Below are positions 1-12,762 of a stretch of DNA of 64,000 bases, piece after piece. The DNA is from Halocaridina rubra (taxonomy: Eukaryota > Arthropoda > Malacostraca > Decapoda > Atyidae), in the NCBI GenBank assembly GCA_037179515.1, contig JAXCGZ010011675.1, forward strand, positions 10,001 through 74,000, given 5' to 3'. Numbering within the stretch: the stretch's first letter is position 1; every line of letters starts with the position of its first letter. The translations under genes and the position numbers were made by a program. The notes under the pieces are model-generated. The model ran no database searches and had not been told where the DNA came from. It saw only the letters and a program-made list of their open reading frames with translations.

Positions 1-1619
1 GTGGGAGAACAAACCTCTATCTGCAAACGTTTTGCCGCTTCCGTATCAGCTGATACACCCTTGCACGCTATTTCCCTGACGATATTATATCGAAATTTCG
101 TTTGCTGTTTGTTCTTAATGCCTTTTTTCAATTCTCTTCATAATATTCGATCGCATTAAGCCATAGAAGAGGAGGAGGATGCAGCAGAACGAACCTCTAT
201 CTGCAAACGTTTTGCCGCTTCCGTATCAGCTGATGCACCCTCGCACGCTATTTCCCTGACGATAGTATATCGAAAGTTTGCTTGCTGTTTGTTCTTAATG
301 CATTTTTTCAATTCTCTTCATAATATTCGATCGCATTAAGCCATAGAAGAGGAGGAGGATGCAGCAGAACGAACCTCTATCTGCAAACGTTTTGCCGCCT
401 CTTTATCAGCTGATGCACCTTCGCATGCTATTTCCCTGACGATATTATATCGCAAGTTTGTTTACAGTTTGTTCTTATTGCTTTTTTCCAGTATCTTCAT
501 AATATCCAATCTCATTAAGCGGTAGAAGAGGAGGAGGATGCGGGAGACGAACCTCTATCTGCAAACGTTTTGCTGCTTCCGTATCAGCTGATACACCCTT
601 GCATGCTATTTCCCTGACGATATTATATCGAAAGTTTGTTTGCTGTTTGTTCTTAATGCATTTTTTCAATTATCTTCATAATATTTGATCGCATTAAGCG
701 GTAGAAGAGGAGGAGGATGTGGGAGAACAAGCTTCTATCTGCAAACGTTTTGCCGCTTCTGTATCAGCTGATACACCCTTGCACGCTATATCCCTGACGA
801 TACCATATCGAAAATTTGCTTGCTGCTTGTTCTTAATGCCTCTTTTCAATTCTCTTCATAATATTCGATCGCATTAAGCGGTAGAAGAGGAGAAGGATGC
901 GGGAGAACGAACCTCTATATGCAAACGTTTTGCCGCTTCCATATCAGCTGATGCACCCTCGCACGCTATTTCCCTGACGATAGTATATCGAAAGTTTGTT
1001 TGCTGTTTGTTCTTAATGCATTTTTTCAATTCTCTTAATAGTATTTGATCTCATTAAGCGGTAGAAGAGGAGGAGGATGTGGGAGAATGAACCTCTATCT
1101 GCAAACGTTTTGCCGCCTCCGTATCAGCTGATGCACCATCGCACGCTATTTCCCCGACGATATTATATCCCAAGTTTGTTTGCAGTTTGTTCTTAATGCT
1201 TTTTTTCCAGTATATTCATAGTATCCAATCGCATTAAGCGGTAGAAGAGGAGAAGGATGTGGGAGACGAACTTCTATCTGCAAACGTTTTGCTGCTTCCG
1301 TATCAGCTGATACACCCTCGCATGCTATTTCCCTGACGATATTATATTGAAAGTTTGTTTGCTATTTGTTCTTAATGCTTTTTTTAAATTCTCTTTATAA
1401 TATTCAGTCGCATTAAGCGGTTGAAGAGGAGGAGGATGCGGGAGAACAAACCTCTATCCTAAAACGTTTTGCCGCTTCCATATCAACTGATGCACCCTCG
1501 CACGCTATTTCCCTGATAATATTATATCGAATGTTTGTTTGCTGTTTGTTCTTAATGCTTTGTTTTCATTATCTGCATAATATCCGATTGCATTAAGTGG
1601 TAGAAGAGGAGGAGCATGG
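1..1619. repeat. 180-bp satellite, nine tandem copies
   Basis: A motif beginning AACCTCTAT recurs at about 12, 192, 372, 550, 730, 910, 1090, 1269 and 1448, so the period is 178-180 bp. Each unit carries the shared blocks CTGCAAACGTTTTGCCGC, TATCAGCTGAT, TATTTCCCTGACGATA and GTAGAAGAGGAGGAGGATG. Units differ by scattered substitutions and 1-2 bp indels. The array is cut by the left window edge and ends at about 1619, so its true length is unknown. Small open frames inside it are repeat by-products. The period is in the range of animal satellite monomers, but a centromeric role cannot be judged from here. Confidence 0.93.
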
Positions 1620-2049
1620 CAGAAAAGTGCCTCCGAAGCAGTCGATTATTTACTAAAATGAAAGTTTTTTTTTGGAATTTCTTTGCATGAGCGTTATTTG
1701 CGAATTTTGTATTTTTTTTCTATAATTTTTTAGGGGCGTTATTCCAATTTCGCGAATTATAAACACGAGTAAAAAGCGAATTAGGTGTATATATTGGCCT
1801 CAATCCCCCTTGTATGGGGGGTGGCTGTGTCAAGTTGACAGATTCACTAGCAGCTAATATACCTCAGTCACTCCTTTTAACTCCTAGGGGATAAAGGGCT
1901 GTTATAATTCCCCCCCACCACCCTACTTGGTTCACCCTCAGGATAAGTGAGCAAAATCTTCTGCCATGAGGCACAACACTGCAGCAGGTTTACCCTCATT
2001 GCTTCATTGCTAGTTTACTGTGCAAGTTGGGAAAAAACCCTTTGGCATG
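1620..2049. other. Unassigned spacer
   Basis: AT-rich sequence following the satellite, with short T and C homopolymers. I see no coding frame, terminal repeat or similarity to other parts of the window. Confidence 0.5.
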
Positions 2050-2880
2050 AATCACTTATGCACAGTCTTTCTCCACTCATTCCAATCTCTTGCTTTCTCT
2101 CTTCCCTGCTATACTAACTTACCATGTTCATACAGTAACTTTTCACCCCAAGCATCCATTTCATTCTAAGTCTTCATTTCGGCCTTTTCCAATTGCCTTT
2201 GCTCTCCTTACTCTTTCTGCTAGTCATTCATCATATATTCTTTCCATATGTCCAAACCATATCAACACTCTCTGATCTAACATCCAACAGACTTCTCTCA
2301 ACATCCATTTTCTGCCTCACCCCCTCATTTCTCTTTCTATTTATTCATGATGCACTTATCTTACTTCTAAAAAAACGTCATCTCACATTCATATCGTTCT
2401 GTTCATCCTTTCATGCATGCCAAGTCTCTGCTCCATACAATGCCATTACCACAATTACACCATATAGCCTTCTCTCTGCATTCATTCCTAAATACCTATT
2501 TCTTCTCATACTTTTCTTTCCATCTTCTAGACATTATCTTGCTTCCTTCACACCATAAATTACCTACACATCTATTCATTAATTTACTGCTGTGTGCGAC
2601 CCCAGATGCTTGAAATTTTCAACTTTCTCATGCATCTCTCCATTCTCTCATATTTAATCTGCCATCATTTACACTCCTCATATGCCTCATGATTTTACTT
2701 TTATTACCATTCGCCCACAATATCTGTCTCTCACACACCCTTTGAAAGTTGGTCAAAAAACGCTAAAATTCCTCCTCAGAATCAGCTACCAGTGCCGTGT
2801 GACCTGCAAATAGCAATCGATTGACTTTCCACAACTCTCCATTCTCACCAACAACATCTCAACCTCTGCCTAACACTTTC
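2050..2880 (-). pseudogene. Decayed LINE reverse transcriptase, C-terminal part
   Basis: On the minus strand, across stops and frameshifts, stretches typical of the C-terminal half of a non-LTR reverse transcriptase can be read. From high to low coordinates these are a VTRHW-LILRR-like block (the 'ADDTALVADS' region, about 2790), VENFKHLGSH (about 2610), LYGAETWHA (about 2430) and VWFGHMER-like residues (about 2250). That order and spacing match the thumb and connection region of RTE-like or related LINE proteins common in arthropods. No open frame survives, so this is a fossil. The plus-strand frames at 2090-2613 are shadows of it. Confidence 0.6.
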
Positions 2881-2883
2881 ATA

Positions 2884-3420
2884 TAGGGAGTCCTCATATA
2901 ACGTCAGGATCCCGTTCCTGACAGCTGACATAAGCCGAAAATCAACGTAAGTCAAAGCTCACTTAGATCTGAAGCTAGGTTCCCCAACCTATGTAAAAAA
3001 AAAAATAATTTAAAACATTGGAAAAACCTCTATGTTTGTAATCTGTGATAAAAAAAAAATACTAAAATAAACATAATACTATGCAGGTACTGTTCACTAT
3101 ACATGTACTGTACAGTATAATAAAACAACTTATATAAATAAAAATATACTTTTGCTGTACTCATATGGTGTGCATGCATAGGGAGGGAGAGACTTGCTTA
3201 TCAAAAGAAAGCTGGTAATGTCAGCTGATTATAGACAGGGGCTGGCAGGTAAGTCTGTAAAGGCAAAAGAACAATCAGTACATAATATATAGAAAAAACT
3301 ATGCATTATGAAACACACTTAGAAACATAATAAATATTACACTAGTATTTCATTTTGAAATTTAAAAAAACACTTATAAATATAAAAAGTATTAGATTAC
3401 TAAATTTTTAAATTATAAAA
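2884..3420. mobile_element. Non-autonomous Tigger-type repeat fragment
   Basis: It starts with GGGAGTCCTCATATAACGTC, the same terminus seen at 23955 and, slightly changed, at 29897. The body from about 3080 to 3350 aligns with 24150-24480, sharing TGTACTGTACAGTATAATAAAA and GGGAGGGAGAGACTTGCTTA. It has no coding capacity. The terminus resembles Tigger/pogo ends (CAGGGAG-type), hence the assignment; no matching right-hand terminus is visible here. Confidence 0.55.
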
Positions 3421-4883
3421 CTTTTTTTTTATGAGAGTGACACCAGGACAGGCAAAAACTGCCCTCATCAATAAAGGCCCGGGCATGATAAAACACCAAG
3501 ACGAAGGAAAAGAAAAAGGTTAAGGACAAGGTAGAGATGAGGTAATGATGCACAAAGGAAAATGACAGTCAGAAAAAATAGTCAAAGTACAGAGGACCTA
3601 GAGATATATAGAGGATTAGGTCCTGATAAGGTGATAGATCTGCTTTTTGAAGGAAGATAGGTCGTAAAAATTAAGAAAGACAGAAGGAGGAAGAGAATTC
3701 CAGAGTCTGGAGGTAGATGGGAAGAAGCAGTCACTGCACTGACCAATCTGCGAGCTACAAATCTCCGCACAATACCTGTGACATGAGGCAGCTTGGTAAG
3801 TGTTATGTGACCTTGTCAGTGGGGGAGGGATGCAACTCGCCAACTCAAATCGGCGATAGAAAAGAGAAAGGGATGATACCTTAGGGCAAAGAGAGAGAAA
3901 ATCCAGATTAGAAGTAAGAGAAGGATCATTAATGAGTCTGACTGCCTTAGACTCAACCCTATCAATGAGATAAATTTAAGAAGAATCTCCCTAGATGTGA
4001 GAGCAGTATTCTAAGCAGGGATAGATAAGACCTTTATAGATTTCAAGTAACTGTAAAGAGGAAAAATAATGATGACGAAAACAAAATAGAACCCCCATTT
4101 TTTGGATGAAGATTTTGAAATTTCGATTATATGATTCCTCCAAGACAAGAGGCTATATTGATTTATATTAATAGAATTAAGAGGGTAAATTTCGTTAGTT
4201 TCGAAGACAATAAGGTCATCAGGAGGAGGAGAAGATAAAGAGATAGCCAGAATCTGTGTCTTGGAGGCATTGAATTCAACTAAATTTTAAGTGCCCCACT
4301 CAGATACCCTCTGCAAATCAGTTTAGAGTAGAAGAAAGTGTGATTCGAGACTGATTACGAATAGCAGATGAAGGTTGTGAAAAAAAGGCAGAGGAAAAGT
4401 GAAGGGTAGAATCTTCAGCAAAGGCATGAAGAAGAGAGGAAGATGGGGATTGATGAAGAGAAGGAAGAGAGTAGGTGACAGAACAGAACCCTGTGGAACA
4501 CCACTGGTAACAGAGAAAGGGCTAGATGTCGCACCATCAAAAACTACTGATATAAAATGGTCAGAAAGAAACCTAGAAATCAGAGAACAGAGAAGGGGTA
4601 AAGCCATAGGCAGGGAGATTGGCCAACAGAGCTTTGTGTCAGACTGTGTCAAAAGCCGTAGAGTTATCAAGGGCAACAACAAAGGATTCCCATAGTTCCT
4701 CGGAAAAGATGACCATACATGAGTAAGATAGAACAGGAGGTCACTAGTGGATCTTGCCTTGCGGAAGCTGTACTGGTGATCGGAGATAAGCGAGTTAGAT
4801 ACAAAGCATTTTAAGAGTGAGCATTGACCAAAGTTTCGAGAACTTTAGTAATAGAGGAGGTTAGGGTAATGTGGGTAGGTGGT
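3421..4883 (-). pseudogene. Decayed Jockey/CR1-like LINE, RT domain to 3' end
   Basis: Minus-strand reading gives reverse transcriptase blocks in the right order: a HQYSFRKARST-like block and LLSYLTHVW (4700-4790), then VTSGVPQGSVLSPTLFLLFIN (the core GVPQGSVLSP motif, about 4480-4540), then CFFPSTSRLWNSLPP (about 3700), which is typical of LINE protein C-termini. Frameshifts separate the blocks, and the expected FADD catalytic box near 4430 is not in a clean frame. The element is interrupted on its 5' side at 4883/4884, where the long Gypsy LTR begins. It is a dead copy. Confidence 0.72.
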
Positions 4884-7544
4884 TGTTAAGTTTCTGTTTT
4901 ACTAAGGGAACTCGAGGTACTGAACTCACTTAAGAGCTCACAAACAGACAGGACAGACCCTCATACCACCAGTCAGTTAAATGAAACTCTGAATTCAACT
5001 TTCTTTTAATTTTGGAAATACAATGACAAAAAATACTGAATTAATTTTTGGAAAGTGAGAACAAATTTTAAATATACATTTATGGAATACTGCCTCGAAT
5101 CCCGGAGGTGGTGAGCACGATTTTTATTCCCGGCACCACAGACAGATGCCAAAACATTGGCCTCAAGTCGACAATCACCTCTGTCACACAGGTAGAGTAG
5201 AATAGAGGACACTGCAATTGCAGAAACAAACGACACACTGTTAATAATGGGAAAACTGAAGGCACGGGCACACAAATAATGAGTTTCCAATATTATTCTA
5301 CTGGATGAAAATATATTGGGTTGTCACAGCTAACCAGAAATATATACTCTTCCATAAGAGCATACAAAATCATTAATTATTTACCGTCATTAGAGTAAAA
5401 CCATTTATTCACAATAAATAAAAAATGAGAGAAATAAACAGTATGTATTCCTTAAATTGTGGGTAACAATAAACGTTTGCAATGTCAGCAGGGCAAAGTT
5501 ACTTATTAATTATTTGCTATTTATATGGTAAAACACTTTATTTAGGATAAACAAAGAATCTACGAGATAATTATGTATTCATTCAAGTTTTGGTTAGCAA
5601 GAAACATTTACAGTGCCAAAAGGGCAAAACTACCTTTTGAAGTATTTGCAACTTATAACTCAAAACACTTTATTCCCAATAAATGAAGAATCAGCAAGAT
5701 AAATACTGTATGTATTCATTAAATTGTGGTTAACAAGAAACATTTGTCAGGCCAACAGGGCAAAACTACTTATTATTTGCAGTTTATAGCGTAAAACACT
5801 TAAATTATTATTTGCAATTTATAGCGAAAAAGCACTTTATTTACCAGTATCGATGTAAAACACTTTATTTATGATGATAGAAAGTGGTTAAATGAAATTA
5901 GAATTCGTTAGAAAGGATAGATTTTTAAGTAGTAATGAGCAATCTTCTGAGGGAGAAAGTTTACTTTCGCATCCGCAATGAAAGAAGTTTTTTATCACTG
6001 TATATCAGCGGTAATTTCTAGAGCAAGGAATTAAATTTGGCAAATGAGATTCCAGTTAGATACTCTACAAAAGTTTTTGTATGGGAATGGGACTGAGAAA
6101 AAATTCTTAGGATTTGACCAGTATTGAATATAACCAGTTTCTCGAATTCCCAATTTGCTTTACCATACACTATCTCTCACCTTGTTTGCGATGTGTGAAT
6201 TTCTGTGAAGACACCGCATAAAAAAAAAGATTTGAAGCATCCCTCTTGGTGACATCATTCGGCCCACTGTAGGATGTATACTCAAAGCAGTAACTTGTCA
6301 TATAATATTCAAGGGCTACTGTAGTGGTGCTCCCTGGCAGGCAATTATAGCAGAGATTCAAGGGAGAGACTCCTTTTAGGTACAACAAGCGAAAGCAAAC
6401 ACAACTATAAATATTATGGGCAAAATAGGTTAATGGCAAAATATCTCCTGAACGTTCTTTGTGTTGCAAGAGACGGCATTTTAACTATTCAAGTAATAAA
6501 GAAGCTACTGAAATGTATCTAGACGGCCTAATAACTTAGCAGCAGGGACAAATTTATAACAAAATTATCACCAAGAATAATTTTTATAGTATAATAAGAT
6601 TTATCGGCAAAAGCAATTTTATGATATGAAAATTGTGTGAACAACGTATCTATGGTCTCGCTCATGAGAAAAATGGAAAGAACAGAAAGGAGGGAGATTT
6701 TATATTGTGATCATGCTTTCTACACGTGCACGAATATTAAACAAGATATACTGAAATATATATTGCAAATAATCATAATCTTCAAAATGCAAGGAGTGAG
6801 ATTTTTTCTTTAGTAAGAAAAGCAAAGATGGGTACTCATTAACTGCATAACTAATAAGGCATAACCTACAGCCTCTGGTGACTTTGATTGAAACACTCTG
6901 TCACAATGGCCCTTTCTAGAGGATACTGAATTAACAAAATTCTACTACAGAAGGCGAAAAAAGAATAGAGGAAGTTATGGTGACTTCAGTGTAATTATGA
7001 AGGATGAGAGATCCTTTTAAGCGAAAAAACAAATGAACAAAAAAAAAGGGATTTACCATTGGAACATATACTACCAGTAAAGTGAACAATTCTCATTAAA
7101 AAAAAAATAGTAAGTGATATGCAAAACATAAAAGGTATGTGATCAAATTCAAATTTCAAGAAAATTTAAATCACAATTAAATATTAGAGAATATCAATAT
7201 TTAAGTTTAAGAATTCTTCACATGCATTAAGGCAATAAAATAATATAAAAAAAAAAATTATACATAAAAGGAAAATTTTTAACATAGACGTCCTTAACAG
7301 TGGTGACTGCATTTAAAGCTGCTTCAACTATTCAACACTAAACTAAAAGTTTCCAGTGTGTTCTTGCTTTCAGAGTCCCACAAAAGGGGAATATAACACT
7401 ACAATCAAAGAAATATTTTTCATCTTCGTCTTCCATAAGGAGAAACGCCAATACATATGGATACATTTCACAACGATGTATAAATACACTATACTAGTAT
7501 ACTAAGTAAAACTCATTTTAAACATACATGACCAGCATGAAACA
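4884..7544 (-). mobile_element. Gypsy LTR, about 2.66 kb (3' LTR of the minus-strand element)
   Basis: On the plus strand it begins TGTTAAGTTTC and ends CATGAAACA, so read as the element it is TGTTTCA...CTTAACA, with the usual TG/CA ends and a short TGTT/AACA inverted terminus. Two blocks recur elsewhere: 4884-5650 matches 18469-19300, and 6235-7544 matches 21080-22417. The last 290 bp also match 16131-16424. It abuts the 3' end of the integrase frame at 7545, as expected for a 3' LTR. The middle (5650-6235) has no partner because the other copy lost it. The length is large for a Gypsy LTR. Confidence 0.72.
5395..5880. repeat. Degenerate ~134-bp tandem repeat inside the Gypsy LTR
   Basis: The blocks GGGCAAA (about 5490, 5624, 5758) and AAAACACTTTATT (about 5530, 5663) recur with a period of about 134 bp together with ATGTATTCATTAAATTGTGG-like text. 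At least three degenerate units are visible. The other LTR copy retains about two (19080-19290). Confidence 0.6.
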
Positions 7545-8905
7545 TTGTTGAGGTCCTGCAATACTGTCCTCATAAGTCGGCTGAAGCAGTACAGCTTCAG
7601 CTTGTTAATGTTGTATTTCCAGTTACTGCCATCAACATTTAACACGTAATGGTCGGGAATCACATGGTGTATGACCGTGTACGGTCCTTTCCAGTGTACC
7701 ATTAGCTTGTGAGTGTCTGTTGGAAGAAGCATCAGAGCTTGATCTCCAGGTGTCAGGGCACAATGCCAGGAATGCTTGTCAAAGAGGAGCTTGGCAGTCT
7801 GCTGGTGACCCTTAATGGCTAATTGTGCATCTTTCCAGGCCTTTTTGAGATGGGATGAAAACTTCAAAATATACTCATGGACGTCCCTATCGTTAACCTC
7901 GATGGAAGACGAGTCCCAATATTCTGCCAAAAATTCCACTGGGCCTCTGACCTTATGATCATAAAGCAGCTCAAAAGGCAAGTATCCTGTAGTGTCATGG
8001 GGCATGTCTCTGTAGGAGAAAAGTGCAGGGGGGACATACTTATACCACTAGCTTGTGCAAACATCACTTCAATGTCCCGTTATAGCATTCACATGCTACA
8101 TATGATTGGGCATGATAGACACTTGTAAGACTGTACTTTATTTCTAAGAGATTACAGAAAGCCTCAAAGTGCCTACTTGTAAACTGACCTCCATTGTCAG
8201 AAGTGACCTGCTCAGGGAAGCCGACACTGGAGCAGATTTTGAATAGGGCTTGAGAGACTGTTTCAGTCATGATAGAAGATAGCGGCACTGCATCTGGGTA
8301 CCTTGTTGCCAGGTCAACATATACCAGGAGGAACTGTTTCCCTGTGGATGAAGCTGGATTAATAGGACCTAATATGTCAATAGCAACCTTGGAAAATGGC
8401 TTCGTTGAGAGCTTAGTTATACACATGGGGACTTTTGGTACCAGTGCCCTAGAGGTGGATCAACAGACGGAGCAGGAGCCCACGTATCTGTCTACCTTGG
8501 CATACATGTTTGGCCATGCATAAGCCTTCTGAAGGACGTGCTGAGTTTTTGCTTTGCCTCTGTGTCTGGTCAGAGGTAAATGGTGTGCCACATACATAGC
8601 CTGGCTCTGCAACGAAGCGGGCACCACCAACTGTTTAAAGATGTGACCGTCTTTAGTCACATGCCTACGAAGGACTCCATCTTCAAGGGCGTAAGTGATC
8701 TTACCTCCTCTCACCGTAAAAGTTCTTCCCTTAGTGGCCTGTTGCATCCAGTGCTTGAGGCTGGGGCAGTCCTGCTGCAGTTTGACGAAGTCTGGACGGG
8801 ACTTTAGGGGCTCTAGAGGTGCATCATCTGGTAAAGGAGGGGGAAAGTCTCTGCGTTCCACATTACGGGTACTAACTGCAGCAGAGTCAATGGAATCAGT
8901 CGGAG
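7545..8905 (-). pseudogene. Gypsy integrase, copy 1 (broken)
   Basis: Three minus-strand frames together encode a Gypsy-type integrase, the enzyme that inserts retrotransposon cDNA. From 8924 downwards come the linker after RNase H (DAPLEPLKSRPDF), the zinc-binding HHCC region (HHLPLTRHRGKAKTQ ... CSVC) and the core with DILGP (first D), TSDNGGQF (second D) and a degraded C-terminal part of the core. The C-terminal domain follows, with PGDQALMLLPTD and HWKGPYTVI. A deletion of about 24 bp relative to copy 2 near 8040 and frame changes near 8060 and 8430 break it. Immediately upstream in the element should lie reverse transcriptase and RNase H; instead the frame meets the inserted LTR element at 8906. 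Confidence 0.85.
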
Positions 8906-9315
8906 TGTCGTGGTGTAATTCCACTAGATGACACCTAATTGTCGTGTGACTATCCCACTGAGTGTTGCCAATGTCGTGGGATTACTATTTCACATGGGGG
9001 TTATGAATATGGTAGCGTGGTCGGTGAAATGCCTCTTCTTTATATGTATTTATTTCTAGCTTACATATATGTACTCAGAGCGCCCATTACTACAGTTCCT
9101 GTCACGAACGATGCCAGATTACCGCCCCCAAGGGGGAGGCCAGCTAAGCTGTGAACGTCATGTCTGTTCCTGACAAGGCCTGCTCTCTAACTAACTCTTT
9201 GTAGTTACTCATGGCAGTCGGTGGGGCATCGTAGGTGCCACTGCCACCCGGCACTTTTAGGCATGTCTGAAATGTCTTGTGAAGCTATAGGCATCTTTAA
9301 TTATGCCTTGCGACA
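8906..9315 (-). repeat. 3' LTR of the nested element (410 bp)
   Basis: It is a near-identical partner of 15295-15704, differing by scattered substitutions, such as CCTCTTCTT against CCTCCACTT and GCGACA against GTGACA at the end. That divergence makes it clearly older than the Copia element further right. Confidence 0.9.
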
Positions 9316-9574
9316 CTCCCCACCACCAAACTGAAATATCTCATATTACAGACTGAAATATCAATACTTCTATGAGAGACTTAAAACTTTCTAACTATCA
9401 TTATTTTACAGAAACTGGGCAGAGCTATCTAAGAAACTATTACAATCTCATACAATTATCGAAACAGAGTACAGTAATATCAAAATTACTATGCAAAAAA
9501 TTGACAAAGAAAAATCTGGTCTTTATAATAAGCAATGTAATCAAAATCACAAAATCAAACTTAAGAGTTCTTAA

Positions 9575-9906
9575 TTGCAACATATAGCTAGAAAGCATTG
9601 GCAAAATTACTTAAGAACAGAGCTAATTAAGCTCTTTCATTAATCAAACAGTACACAATACATATGGACATGATGTATGCAAGCACTTTTAAAACAAAAC
9701 ATTTGTTATGGAGTGAAAAGTTAAAAACATTCACAATTACAATATTTAGCTAGTAAGCATTGGTAAAATTACTTAAGAACTAAGCTAAGAAAGCTGTTTC
9801 ATTAATCAAACAGTACACAATACATTTAGACATAATGTATGAAAATACTTTTAAAACAACACATTTGTTACGGTGTGAAAAGTTAAAAACATTCACAATT
9901 ACAATA
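9575..9906. repeat. Direct duplication, period 162 bp
   Basis: The block from TAGCTAGAAAGCATTGG (about 9585) through CATTCACAATTACAATAT repeats from about 9747 with about 90% similarity. Both copies include TTAATCAAACAGTACACAA. Confidence 0.8.
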
Positions 9907-11441
9907 TGTAATTACTATTCAAGGACAAACTGATAAGAGAACTTAATGAACATAACATAAAACATATTCGTTTATGATTTTTCTTCACAAGGATCTGCAT
10001 ACCACCTCTCAACTTAAGAATTAAATGAGGAGTTGATTCTTCTGCAAACTCAATGAACACAGAGATTAAATCATGATTCAAAACAATAATAAAATTTAAG
10101 CAAAACAATGATAATATTTAAGAAAAACAATGATAAAATTTAAGCAGAAAACAACTTATGATTTTTGCAAATTGTACAATTTACCAATGGCACTAATTCT
10201 AAAAACTCATATCTAAGGGAGACTCTTGAGTTTTCACTTAAAATTATATTAAAGCTAACAAAAAAAATAAGAAAAAATATAAATTGTCTTTTCGCATAGT
10301 GGTCAAAGATGGTGGGGACATTTTCTTTCCCATTTTTTTTTTCAGCTCTAATACGTGGGGGAACATACTTTGTAATTTAACTAGTAAGGGATTTTCCATA
10401 CCCTTCCTTTCTCTTTTCACTAAAGTTAGGGAATATATGGGGATTCTTTCGTACTTTTCATTTTTTTAAATTTTTCAGGGATTTTCACTTTCCCAGCCCC
10501 CCTAAGGGTTATCATTGCATAGGATTTGCTTCAATTCTTCAATTTTCACTCCTCTGCTCGTCGTCTCCATTTGCGGGCCCAGGTTTGTACACGAACCACC
10601 AATCCTCTTCTTCTCTGGAGACTGGCAAGACAAAAAAGGAGGGTGTCGATGCATCGTCCAGCTTAACTGGAACCCCTCCCGCCTGGCTTCATTCCTTTCT
10701 TGAGGTGGCTCTTGAATATAACCACCTCTTACGAATACCTGCAATGCCACAGCGCCTCTCACTTCAGTAGCTGAAAAACACGCTCACAGTGAAGTGGATT
10801 CTCAGGACGAAATTTAGAGCCTAATGTCGCTAATACAAATGCAGAAAGAATACATATGACCTCTGCACACATACAAAGGCCTTGTTTCTGCATCTGGAGG
10901 GTATACTTCGCCTCCCTGCATCTGCAGGCATTTGCAATCTCTCCCATGGGTAAAAGGGACTGGTTTGTAACAATCAAATTTGAAAATTGCAGGTCAGGGC
11001 TGCCTGGAAATAGGGTGGTAATGGAAAGTATGTGTCTACACCATTAGATTATTATTCCAAGATACTTAGGACTTGGCTGAGAAACTGATACCTAACATTA
11101 TTCTACTATAGCTATCAAAAAGAACACTCATTAAATGCTGAGAACAACCACTAAAGAAATATTCTTATTAGCAGTGACTACAGTAACATCAAGCATGAAT
11201 TCAAGATTAAAGATACAAATCATCTGGTTACTGCTGATAGAATTTACTAAAATAACAATTATACAAAACATGGAGTGATAGCAACAATAACAGTTAACAT
11301 AATAGTAACAATTCTACTCAAGAATAGCAGTGCATATGCAATTGAGATTGGCATTTCGAAGTAAGAACAGAGTCTTACACTCATACTTCACAACGACGCT
11401 CTTTCTAACACTGTCTCCTTTGGCTATTCGAATTCCTGCAG

Positions 11442-11556
<115 letters not shown>

Positions 11557-12558
11557 AGCATATTCATCAACTTTCTGGTTGCCCACTTTTGTCACTGGGA
11601 GCTTTATCTATTTTCTAAAACAGTTGCAATATGTGGCAGAAAACCTCATATAATAATCAGTTCTACTGATGTCTTAGCAGTATATATGCAATATCAGCAT
11701 GCAAAAATTTATCAACTGAAATAAAACTTGGGCTCACTTATCATCTAGCAAATTTGCAAAGAAATTTAAAAAGAATCAATGATCCTAATACTCAGTCAAC
11801 ACAGAGAAATAACATTTTTCAGTATGTAAAGAGTAAAAGGATGAGAGAGCGAGAAAGAGAATATATATTTCTTCAAAAAAAAAAACCAACAATTTTCGCT
11901 TTTAAGTCCTAAGAAAAAAAACAAAATAACTTAGTGTACAACTGCAGAAACATCGAAGCACAAATCCATTCCTTTCTGTTTAATATTGCAAAGGACTTTA
12001 CTGAAATGAGCATACACATCCTTATCTATTATGACCATCTTTTCTCTTTCTATAAATCAGAGGGTTGAGTCGAAGCACACATGCGCTATATGTCAACATA
12101 CCCCTGATGAAATCAAAGCAAAATACTAAAATCATATGTCATAATATCTCTACTACTATCAACAAAATTACAGGTATCTTTTCTTAATAAACAAATTAAA
12201 AGGATTTAAGTATCATTATTTTTAAATTTCAAACTCAACATATAAGCTTTGAGAATATCAATTATCCTAATTAGCTTAATTGTAATTATAAATTCCATGA
12301 CAATGATAGTAATTAACAATAATTATCTCTAGATAATCATTTTCAAAAAATCTTTAATTATAATATATCAAAGGGATAAAGATATTAAAGATTTAAAAAA
12401 AAAAAATTATATAACAAACACGGGTATCTGAAAAAATATAAAAGGTTTGTCTCTGTGTATGCAGTAATAAGAACAAAAATCATATTTCATTTGCAACATT
12501 AAAGAATGCAGTTTGCTAAAGTTTCATAATCTCTTAAGGAGTTGTACCTGAAAAACTA

Positions 12559-12762
<204 letters not shown>

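Noticed and set aside
1..1619. Regularly spaced repeats that might suggest a CRISPR array
   Set aside because: Units of 180 bp are tandem without unique spacers, and the window is eukaryotic. It is a satellite.
2090..2613. Plus-strand frames of 60-120 aa as genes
   Set aside because: Minus-strand reading gives RT motifs across the same bases, so the plus-strand frames are antisense shadows.
4884..7544. Host genes hidden in the long non-coding Gypsy LTR, such as the 94-aa frame at 5006-5290 and the 99-aa frame at 6170-6469
   Set aside because: The frames are not conserved in the second LTR copy, and neither has a recognisable motif.
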